DNA of 11,145 bases from the NCBI GenBank assembly GCA_016876055.1, contig VHDM01000038.1, positions 1 to 11,145 on the forward strand, written 5' to 3'. Source of the DNA: Verrucomicrobiota bacterium (GTDB taxonomy: Bacteria; Verrucomicrobiota; Verrucomicrobiia; Methylacidiphilales; Verrucolacustridaceae). Below the pieces are notes generated by a model, which was given only the letters and a program-made list of their open reading frames with translations, made no database searches and was not told the DNA's origin. Below are positions 1 to 6,520 of the stretch, piece after piece (the stretch's first letter is position 1; the number at the start of each line of letters is the position of its first letter). Both the position numbers and the translations under genes were made by a program.

Positions 1-1381
1 AGGATGGGGTCATCGGGAACCTGCTGGAGGGCTTTGACCATGAGGGACTCGGCCCCACGGGGATCGCCCATCCTAAAGAGGGCCCATGCCAGACTGTCGA
101 GATAGGCCGGATTGTCGGGGTTTAGTTCCAGGGCCCGGCCAATCAAGCTCTTGGCTTCCTTGAGTTTCCGCCCGCGCTCCGCCCACATGTAACCGAGGTA
201 GTTGAGGGCTTGATGGTGATCCGGGTTTAGAGCAATGGCCCGGCGAAGGGCGGTTTCCGAACGCAGGGGCTGTCCAGCCTGTTCCAGGGCGGCGCCAAAC
301 TCGAAATAGAAACCGGCATCGAGCAACTCCGGCCTCAGCTGGGCGAGGCGTTCGACCTTGGCAAAAGTGGCGGCAGCCTCCGCCATCCGGTTTTGCGCTT
401 TCTGGGCCATCCCTTGAACCAGAAGTAGCTGGAGCGAATCTGGATAAAATCCGCTGCCGTATTCCACGGTTGCGAAAGCACGGCGTGGCTGGTTTTCCCG
501 CAGCTGCAGAAGGGCGAGGCGCAGGAGGTCGTTCAGGGCGGGTGGACGGTTCCCGTAGAGGGCGAGGACCCGGTAAATTTCCGAACGACCTGGAAGGTTT
601 AATTCGTCATAGAGGTTGGCGAGAACGGGGTAGAGGTTGGCGCGGCCCGGTTTCTCCTTTTCCACCTCATGGAGGATGGTGTCGGCTTCCTCAGGTTGGC
701 CGTTGAGAAGGAGCAGGGCGGCGAGTTGTTCCTGAAGAGGGATCTCCTCAGGCCGGGCCTCGACAAACTCGCGTAGAAAGCGGATGGAAGTGGGTAGGTC
801 GTCCGCAGCCAGCGCGATCTCGGCGGCCCGGAGAGCCACCCCCGTCAGGGAGGGATCGAGATCGGCGGCCCGAATGAATGCGGGCAGGACGGAGGCGGCA
901 ATTTCCCGCTGGGATTTTCGGGAAAGGCTAAGGCTGGACCGGAGAAGCCCCTCGGAAACGCGGGCCAAGCGGGCAGGGTCATCCACCTGCCAACCGGCAA
1001 GGGCAGCCAAAGCGTCTCTTTGCGCCAACCAGGCGGCTTCCCCCTTTTTTTCACCGAGGTAGGCGAGGCAAAGAAGGGTGCCGCGCTCCGGTTCGTCCTC
1101 CGGTGTGGACGGCAGGGCCAGGAGGATCTCCAGGGCCTCGGCCGTGCGGTTAAGATCAAGTAAGGTCGCTGCCTTCGCCAAGGCCGCCTGCCGGGAGGAG
1201 GGATCAGAAGAAAGTGCCTTCGAATAGGCGGTCAAAGCCTGGCTACTCTCCCCGAGAATATCCGCGCGGCGCCCTTCGGCAAAAAAGAGAGCGGCATCCA
1301 CGCGACCGGCGCGACCCGGTTCCTGTGCGGTCAGGAAGAGCGGACAAAGAGTGAGGAGGGCGCCAAGCGCCCCAGCCTCAA
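1..1381 (-). CDS. Exported TPR-repeat protein, C-terminus cut by window edge
   Basis: An open frame runs from the left edge to about 1379 (roughly 460 residues visible) with no stop. It begins with a hydrophobic stretch, LGALLTLCPLFLTAQ, that looks like a secretion signal. TPR-like helices follow (for example ESSQALTAYSKALSSDP) and the end seen here has clear TPRs (ALNYLGYMWAERG, then NPDNPAYLDSLAWALFRMGD). It is probably a periplasmic or outer-membrane-associated scaffold; the partner is unknown. The start is a problem. The only in-frame ATG is at 1490 and would make the N-terminus a frame shadow of the 34-residue gene at 1378-1482. A TTG at 1381, overlapping that gene's TGA, would be natural but is out of frame by one base. 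One more G in the GGGG run (1370-1373 on plus) would give MRLGALGALLTLCPLFLTAQ, a textbook signal peptide. TPR identity is confident; the start is not. Confidence 0.85.
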
Positions 1382-1482
1382 GTCTTGTACCGGAGACGCT
1401 TCTTGTGGCGGTTGGCCCGACTGCGCTTGCGACGCTTATGCTTGCCGATTTTTGCCTTCCGCTTTTTCTTAATGGAACCCAT
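1378..1482 (-). CDS. 34-residue basic protein, COX24/AURKAIP1 (bS22/mS38-like) family
   Basis: ATG at 1482 opens a 34-codon frame ending in TGA at 1378. The protein begins MGSIKKKRKAKIGKHKRRKR and ends in NRHKKRLRYKT; more than half of its residues are Lys, Arg or His. The MGS-x-x-KKR start, the KHKRRKR centre and the RANRHKK end match, from memory, the short COX24_C/AURKAIP1 family. That family includes mycobacterial ribosomal protein bS22 and the conserved tail of mitochondrial mS38, so a small-subunit ribosomal protein bound to rRNA is the likely role. It lies 23 nt after the hisG stop in the same direction, and its TGA forms TTGA with a possible start of the TPR gene. No Shine-Dalgarno sequence is visible. 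An ATG at 1490 is in another frame and does not produce this protein. Confidence 0.82.
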   Translation of the reverse strand: MGSIKKKRKAKIGKHKRRKRSRANRHKKRLRYKT

Positions 1483-1505
1483 CCGGTCATCGTGCCACCC
1501 AACCC

Positions 1506-2378
1506 CTAGGTGACAACCTTATTCAGCGGATACTCAATAATACCCTCGGCACCCAGATCTTTCAGGCGCGGAATGAGGGAACGGACGGTTTTTTCCTCCA
1601 TCACCGTTTCCACCGCCACCCAGCCATCCCGGGAAAGAGGGGAAATTGTAGGGTCACGCAGGGAGGAGAGCGTGGAGGCAACCAGAGAGACGCGTGCCCG
1701 TGGCACATTCATTTTCAGGCCAACGAGATCCCGGGCCCGGAGGGCGCCGGTAAGCAGCAGGTTCAGGTTTTCGATGCGGACCCGATCGGAGGGCCGAGCC
1801 CAAATTTTTCGGTTTGCGATGAGCTGGGGGTAGGACTCAAGGATGGTGTCGAGAATCCGAAGACCATTGGCAACCAGGGAGGAGCCGGTCTCAGTAATGT
1901 CGGCAATGGCGTCGGCCAACTCCGGCACCTTGACCTCGGTGGCGCCCCAGGAAAATTCAACCTGGGCCTTGATCCGGTTTTTGGCGAGGTACTGCTTCAC
2001 CAACCCGACCGCTTCCGTGGCGATGCGTTTGCCGCGGAGTTGGGAGGGTCTCCGGATAGAGGATTTGGCGGGTACAGCAATCACCCAACGGGCTGGTTTC
2101 GCCGTGGCTTTGTTAAAGCGGAGCGTGGAGACGACATGCACTTTGGCGCGGGTCTCCTGAATCCAGTCTGTGCCGGTGAGGCCAAGGTCGAGAAAGCCAT
2201 CCTGAACGTAAGCGGCAATTTCCTGGGCCCGGATGAGGCGGACTTCCAAGGAGGGGTCGTCGATGGAAGGGCGGTAGGTGCGGGAGTTGGTGGCAATGTT
2301 GAATCCCGCGCGCCGGAAGAGTTCCAGCGTCGCTTCCTGAAGGCTGCCGGAAGGCAGGCCGATGCGGAGAGGTTTCAC
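1506..2378 (-). CDS. hisG: ATP phosphoribosyltransferase, long (HisG_L) form
   Basis: This enzyme joins ATP and PRPP to give N1-(5-phosphoribosyl)-ATP, the committed step of histidine biosynthesis, in the cytoplasm. From the GTG at 2378 it is 290 residues: LRIGLPSGSLQEA at the N-terminus, DLGLTGTDWI near 64-73, the PRPP-binding signature DITETGSSLVANG at about 160-172, and a C-terminal ACT-like regulatory domain from about 220 (LKMNVPRARV, then SPLSRDGWVAVE). The C-terminal domain marks the long form, which in known members is feedback-inhibited by histidine and does not need HisZ. An in-frame ATG at 2465 would add 29 residues rich in Pro and Arg that the family lacks, so I prefer the GTG, which puts a start two residues before LRIGLPSG. 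No other his gene is in the window. Confidence 0.95.
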   Translation of the reverse strand: MKPLRIGLPSGSLQEATLELFRRAGFNIATNSRTYRPSIDDPSLEVRLIRAQEIAAYVQDGFLDLGLTGTDWIQETRAKVHVVSTLRFNKATAKPARWVIAVPAKSSIRRPSQLRGKRIATEAVGLVKQYLAKNRIKAQVEFSWGATEVKVPELADAIADITETGSSLVANGLRILDTILESYPQLIANRKIWARPSDRVRIENLNLLLTGALRARDLVGLKMNVPRARVSLVASTLSSLRDPTISPLSRDGWVAVETVMEEKTVRSLIPRLKDLGAEGIIEYPLNKVVT

Positions 2379-2510
2379 AGGTCGAAGCTTAAAGGTTGAG
2401 TGGAGGAGACTCAATCTGTCCGTTTCCGTTTCCGGGGGCGGGCGCAGGGGCCTGCGACCGGGCAAAGTCGAGTGGAAGGTGGAAGGCGAGAGGTGAAAGA
2501 AGTGCTGAAC

Positions 2511-3569
2511 CTAGGAAACAGCGGGCATTTGTTGGGTGATGCAGTGGATGGCGCCGAGGCCGCCAACGAGGGCGGAGCAGTCAATGCCCACCACCTTGCG
2601 GTCGGGGAAGAAGGGCCGGAGGAGATCGAGGGTGGGCTGATCGGTCGGAGAGTTGAAAACCGGAACCAGCACGGCGGAATTGGCGATGTAGAAATTAGCG
2701 TGGCTGGCGGGGTTGCGATGGTGGGGGCCGTCGCTTCGGGGAGGCATGGGCATTTCCAGAACCCGCAGGGGTTGGCCCCGGGAGTCTTTGGCCTTTTTGA
2801 GGCGTTCCAGGTTTTCCTTCAGCGGGGCATGGTTGGTGTCCTGGGGGTCCTTTTCCACCGCAGTGACCACGACCCGGGGTGCCACGAAGCGGGAAAGGTC
2901 ATCCACGTGGCCATCCGTGTCGTCACCCTCGAGCCCGTCCCCGAGCCAGATAATCTGCCTCATGCCGAGCCAGTGCTTTAACTTGGCCTCGATTTCAGAG
3001 CGGGAGAACGCAGGGTTCCGGTTTTTATTCAGCAGGCAGTGCTCGGTGGTGAGGAGGGTGTCCTGGCCGTCGGTATCGATGGAGCCACCCTCCAGCACAT
3101 AGTCATGGGTTTCAAAGGGAGTGCCGGTCATCGGGCAGGCGGCGAGGGGGACCTGGTCGTCCGAATCCCAAGGCTCATACTTTCTCCCCCAGCCGTTGAA
3201 ACCGAAATCGTGAGCCACACGGGCGGGGGCGCCGTTTTTCCGGTGAAGCATGAAAAGAGGCCCGCTATCCCGCAGCCAGGCATCATCGGTCTTGATGGTC
3301 ACCAGTTTGAGATTCGGCGACCGGATCTTGGCTTTGCGAAGCCGTTCCGACACCTCATCGGCGGCGGTGCAGTCGTTGACGCAGAGGTAGACCCGCTCGC
3401 CCGGAAGAAGGGCTTGGATGATTTGCAGGTAGGTTTGCCGAACTGGCTCCATGAGGCCGGGCCAGGTGCCTTCATTATGTGGCCAGGCCAACCAGGTGGC
3501 CTCGTGTTTTTCCCATTCGGCGGGAAAGCGGTAGTGCGACCAGTCGATAACGGGTGCGAAACGGCTCAA
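2511..3569 (-). CDS. aguA: Agmatine deiminase
   Basis: It hydrolyses agmatine to N-carbamoylputrescine and ammonia, the first step of the arginine-decarboxylase route to putrescine; cytoplasmic. The 352 residues match the usual family length (about 340-370). Visible landmarks of the Porphyromonas-type peptidyl-arginine deiminase fold are the N-terminal PAEWEKHEATWLAWP (16-30), DDAWLRDSGP (95-104), VLEGGSI (158-164), GDDTDGHVDDLSRF (215-228, with His221) and the C-terminal GGLGAIHCITQQMP, whose Cys343 is the expected nucleophile. All key residues are present. The start is TTG at 3569, overlapping the TGA of aguB as TTGA, which implies translational coupling and supports this start without a Shine-Dalgarno sequence. 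Confidence 0.96.
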   Translation of the reverse strand: MSRFAPVIDWSHYRFPAEWEKHEATWLAWPHNEGTWPGLMEPVRQTYLQIIQALLPGERVYLCVNDCTAADEVSERLRKAKIRSPNLKLVTIKTDDAWLRDSGPLFMLHRKNGAPARVAHDFGFNGWGRKYEPWDSDDQVPLAACPMTGTPFETHDYVLEGGSIDTDGQDTLLTTEHCLLNKNRNPAFSRSEIEAKLKHWLGMRQIIWLGDGLEGDDTDGHVDDLSRFVAPRVVVTAVEKDPQDTNHAPLKENLERLKKAKDSRGQPLRVLEMPMPPRSDGPHHRNPASHANFYIANSAVLVPVFNSPTDQPTLDLLRPFFPDRKVVGIDCSALVGGLGAIHCITQQMPAVS

Positions 3570-4447
3570 GGCGCGAGAAACCGCTGATTCAGGCCGTCAT
3601 AGGCATCGACTCGGCGGTCGCGCAGAAAGGGCCAGTGCTGGCGGGTGACGCCGATTTCATTGAGATCCAGGTTGGTCCGGATGATCTCCGCCTTATCGGT
3701 GGAAGCCTGGGCGAGGACTTCGCCAAACGGATCGCAGGCGAAAGAGGTGCCCCAGAAATCAAGATTATCCTCGCGCCCGGTCCGGTTGATAGCGAGAACG
3801 AAGACTCCGTTGGCGATAGCATGACTGCGCTGCATGGTCTGCCAGGCGCTGCCCTGCACTTTATGGAGTTCCCGCTGCTCGGTGCGGGCGAGGCCGATGG
3901 CGGTGGGATAGATGAGGATCTGGGCCCCGCGGAGGGCCATGAGACGGGCGGCTTCCGGGTACCATTGGTCCCAACAGACGAGGACGCCAAGTTTTCCGAC
4001 GGGAGTTTGGATGGGGTGAAAGCCGGTGTCGCCGGGGGCAAAATAGAATTTTTCACTGAAGCCGGGATCATCGGGGATATGCATCTTACGGTAGGTGCCG
4101 AGGATTGAACCGTCCGGGCCGAAGACGACGGCGGTATTGTGGTAGAGACCCCCGGTACGCTGTTCAAAATGGCTGGAGACGAGGGTGATCTTTAGCTTCT
4201 GGGCAGTCTTGGCAAGAAGGTCGGTGGTGGGGCCGGGTATGGGCTCAGCCAAATTAAAGCATTTATAATCCTCCTTCTGGCAAAAGTAGCGAGAGCGGAA
4301 CAATTCCGGCAGGCAGACCAACCGGGCGCCCTGCTGGGCGGCCGCCGTGATCCGATCCATGGCCATTGACAGATTTTTTTCAGGATTGGGCGACATCGCC
4401 ATCTGGATGAGGGCAACGGGCAGACCGGCGGAGCTCTTCTTGGCCAT
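3566..4447 (-). CDS. aguB: N-carbamoylputrescine amidohydrolase (nitrilase superfamily)
   Basis: It cleaves N-carbamoylputrescine to putrescine, CO2 and ammonia, completing the pathway started by the AguA encoded just downstream. The 293 residues show the nitrilase-superfamily triad: Glu48 in CLPELF, Lys121 in TYRKMHIPDDP and Cys158 in VLVCWDQWYPEAARLM. The phrases PDDPGFSEKFYFAPGD, RSHAIANGVF and HWPFLRDRRVDAY are typical of the AguB subgroup rather than of generic nitrilases or beta-ureidopropionases. It starts 9 nt after the stop of the proline-rich membrane protein gene and overlaps aguA by 4 nt. The ATG has no recognisable Shine-Dalgarno sequence (upstream bases CTGAAATTTCCGC). Confidence 0.96.
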   Translation of the reverse strand: MAKKSSAGLPVALIQMAMSPNPEKNLSMAMDRITAAAQQGARLVCLPELFRSRYFCQKEDYKCFNLAEPIPGPTTDLLAKTAQKLKITLVSSHFEQRTGGLYHNTAVVFGPDGSILGTYRKMHIPDDPGFSEKFYFAPGDTGFHPIQTPVGKLGVLVCWDQWYPEAARLMALRGAQILIYPTAIGLARTEQRELHKVQGSAWQTMQRSHAIANGVFVLAINRTGREDNLDFWGTSFACDPFGEVLAQASTDKAEIIRTNLDLNEIGVTRQHWPFLRDRRVDAYDGLNQRFLAP

Positions 4448-4456
4448 GCGGAAATT

Positions 4457-5041
4457 TCAGCGTAAAGAGACCGGTGGAGCGAGAATTTCAGAAAGGACGA
4501 TCGCATCTCGAACCGATTCCGGAGAACGAAGTCGTTCGGCCCAACGATGGGTGGACACGCTGTCCGCTTTCCTGGTGGTTGGAAAGGGCCGAAAGGTGAC
4601 CCGGGGAGTTTCCTCGTAAGGCGAAACAAATGTGGGTTCACCGATCGGTGAAATTTTTGCCTCAGGAAAAACAGTGAAAATCGGAGGTCGTGCCGGTTTC
4701 GGCACCTCTCGAACCGTCACGGGTTCGGGCATGAAGATCGGAGCGGGTTCCGGTTTTGCAGGAGAACCTTTCGTGACCGGCGGGGAGGATAGAACCGGGG
4801 GTTCGGTATGCTTGATCGGCGGGGGCGGGGATTCGTGCCGACGCCGACCCAGCGCCTCCATCAGGTCTCCCAAACCACCGAACTCTTCCTGGGGTGGCGG
4901 CTCCCGACGATCGGGCGCGGAACGAGCCGGTTGCGGTGGGAGCCCCTCGGAAGATTGATCTTCCTGGCCCTGCCGATTCCTCTGCATCCACCACTGCGCG
5001 AGGCTGGCGAGGACAAAGAGGATCGGGACGAGCCACTCCAT
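4457..5041 (-). CDS. Proline-rich single-span membrane protein of the NfeD/FloA cluster
   Basis: I do not recognise a named family. The 194 residues begin with a short hydrophobic helix (about 3-19, WLVPILFVLASLAQWWM) followed by Arg-containing sequence, consistent with a membrane anchor and a cytoplasmic body. A possible amphipathic helix follows (52-70, EEFGGLGDLMEALGRRR). Residues about 70-160 are low-complexity and rich in Pro, Glu and Thr, so probably unfolded. The end (171-194) is a compact predicted helix, LRSPESVRDAIVLSEILAPP, which looks like a conserved docking tail. The gene lies 12 nt after floA and 9 nt before aguB, so it is probably translated from the same mRNA. A role with the FloA/NfeD membrane assembly is inference from position. 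Upstream bases are pyrimidine-rich (AATCTCCCTCCGCC), with no Shine-Dalgarno sequence. Confidence 0.8.
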   Translation of the reverse strand: MEWLVPILFVLASLAQWWMQRNRQGQEDQSSEGLPPQPARSAPDRREPPPQEEFGGLGDLMEALGRRRHESPPPPIKHTEPPVLSSPPVTKGSPAKPEPAPIFMPEPVTVREVPKPARPPIFTVFPEAKISPIGEPTFVSPYEETPRVTFRPFPTTRKADSVSTHRWAERLRSPESVRDAIVLSEILAPPVSLR

Positions 5042-5053
5042 GGCGGAGGGAGA

Positions 5054-6037
5054 TTATTTCGGACCGGTCTTGCCCGAATCCTTGGCGATGGCGGAACGCA
5101 TCTCGGTATCGGCGGAGACATTCCGAATTTTCTGATAGTCGAGAATGCCGAGGTTGCCCTTGCGGAAGGCCTCGGCCATGGCCAAGGGAACCTGAGCCTC
5201 GGCCTCCACGACCTTCGCGCGCATCTCCTGTTCCGCCGCCACCGCGGCGGCGCGACGAATTTCCGCCTTGGCCTGGGCGACCTGTTTGTCGGCGTTCGCC
5301 TGTTCCGCCTGAAGTTTGGCGCCGACATTTTCCCCGACGTCGACGTCGGCGATATCGATGGAGAGAATCTCGTAGGCCGTGCCAGCATCGAGGCCGCGGT
5401 TCAGCACATCCTTGGAAATGTCCTGCGGATTCTCGAGCACGCCCTTGTAAGTTTCCTTGGAGCCGATGGCGCGGACGATGCCTTCCCCCACGCGGGCGAC
5501 GATGGTTTCCTCGGTGGCGCCCCCAACGAAGCGGTCGAGGTTGGAGCGAACGGTGACGCGGGCGCGGGCCCGTACGGTGATGCCATCCTTGGCGACGCCA
5601 TCGATCGTGCTCTTGCCGGAGGCCGCGCCCGGGCAGTCGATCACGCGGGGATTTACACTCGTACGCACGGCGTCGAAGACGGTCTTGCCTGAGCCGGAGG
5701 TGGCGAGATCAATTGCGCAGCAGCGGTTGAAATCGAGTTTGATGCCGGCCTTGTCGGCGGCAATGAGGGCGCGGATGACCTGATCGACGTTGCCACCGGC
5801 GAGGAAATGGGTTTCCAATTGGGCGGTGGTGACATCGATGCCCGCGCGGACGGCGGTGATGCGGGCATTGACGATCAGGGAGTTCGGGATGCCCCGCAGC
5901 CGCATGGCGATAAGGGTGGGGATTCCGACCGGGGCGCCGGAGGTGAGAGCCCGGAGCCAAAGGCCGAAGAAGTTAAGGAGGACGATCCCGAAAACCAGGG
6001 CGACCACCCCGGCGGCGATGAGAAGGAAGAGTGGCAT
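5054..6037 (-). CDS. floA: Flotillin-like protein FloA (SPFH family)
   Basis: FloA is a membrane scaffold that oligomerises in patches (functional membrane microdomains) in bacteria such as Bacillus subtilis. The 327 residues show an N-terminal hydrophobic hairpin or span (about 3-28) and an SPFH domain with MRLRGIPNSLIVN, LETHFLAGGNVDQVIRALIAA and GGATEETIVARVGEGIVRAIG. The near-invariant AYEILSIDIADVDVGENVGA follows (221-240), then an Ala/Glu-rich coiled coil (about 243-292) and the tail YQKIRNVSADTEMR. Against B. subtilis FloA recalled from memory, it carries two short insertions around 113-119 and 137-144, both containing SGK[ST], and the coiled coil is about one heptad shorter. It follows the short nfeD by 24 nt, the usual partner arrangement. 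The sequence before the ATG is CTTCCCCCCT, with no Shine-Dalgarno sequence. Confidence 0.96.
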   Translation of the reverse strand: MPLFLLIAAGVVALVFGIVLLNFFGLWLRALTSGAPVGIPTLIAMRLRGIPNSLIVNARITAVRAGIDVTTAQLETHFLAGGNVDQVIRALIAADKAGIKLDFNRCCAIDLATSGSGKTVFDAVRTSVNPRVIDCPGAASGKSTIDGVAKDGITVRARARVTVRSNLDRFVGGATEETIVARVGEGIVRAIGSKETYKGVLENPQDISKDVLNRGLDAGTAYEILSIDIADVDVGENVGAKLQAEQANADKQVAQAKAEIRRAAAVAAEQEMRAKVVEAEAQVPLAMAEAFRKGNLGILDYQKIRNVSADTEMRSAIAKDSGKTGPK

Positions 6038-6061
6038 AGGGGGGAAGAATGGATGAGATTG

Positions 6062-6520
6062 TTATACTCGGCGAACAAAAATAGACGGGCCATCCACCCG
6101 GATTACTTTAACCGGGGCGCCAGATTCCAGGTGCTCCCCATTGGTGATGACGTCCACTTTGGCACCGTCGAGGCGGGCAGAACCGGCGGGTCGGAGGTCG
6201 GTTAGGGCGACGCCTTCATAGCCAAGCCACTTTTCCAGCCCCGTGGGGGCATGGGCGGCGGTGGAAGGGTCGAGAATGTACTTCCTCCCCAAAGGTGTTT
6301 TTGGGAAATAGCGCATCCAAAGGACGGTCAAAAACGTTCCGGCGAGCAACTCGGCCATGAGGATCAAGCTGCCGACCTTGGGCCCGAATTCCGCGAAGCC
6401 AACTACGGCTGCACCCAACAGGCAAACCACTCCCAGAACACCGGCGATCATTCCCGGGAGAAAAACTTCGGCCAAGAGCAGGGCAACCCCGGCGATAAGA
6501 AGGGTAAGGAGCAGGGTCAT
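6062..6520 (-). CDS. Short NfeD-like membrane protein (transmembrane plus OB domain)
   Basis: This 152-residue protein has two or three hydrophobic segments (about 2-20, 23-45 and 50-68), a short linker, and a C-terminal NfeD OB-type domain: GYEGVALTDLRPAGSARLDG, then VDVITNGEHLESGAPVKVIRVDG. It lacks the N-terminal ClpP-like protease domain of the gene before it, so it is the short NfeD type that supports flotillin-like proteins without proteolysis. Its ATG overlaps the TGA of the long nfeD gene as ATGA, and floA follows after 24 nt. The OB domain is clearly similar to that of the long gene (TDLRP-G-A then DV, SG-PVK, VRR), so the two genes are paralogues. Probably an inner-membrane partner of FloA. 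Confidence 0.92.
   Translation of the reverse strand: MTLLLTLLIAGVALLLAEVFLPGMIAGVLGVVCLLGAAVVGFAEFGPKVGSLILMAELLAGTFLTVLWMRYFPKTPLGRKYILDPSTAAHAPTGLEKWLGYEGVALTDLRPAGSARLDGAKVDVITNGEHLESGAPVKVIRVDGPSIFVRRV

Noticed and set aside
4808..5692. 294-residue plus-strand frame opposite the proline-rich gene and floA
   Set aside because: It is the antisense shadow of floA; the FloA frame has strong family motifs and this one has none.
5681..5695. GSGKT in FloA read as a Walker A ATP-binding motif
   Set aside because: SPFH proteins have no P-loop NTPase fold, and no Walker B or preceding beta-strand pattern is seen; it is better treated as a short loop insertion.
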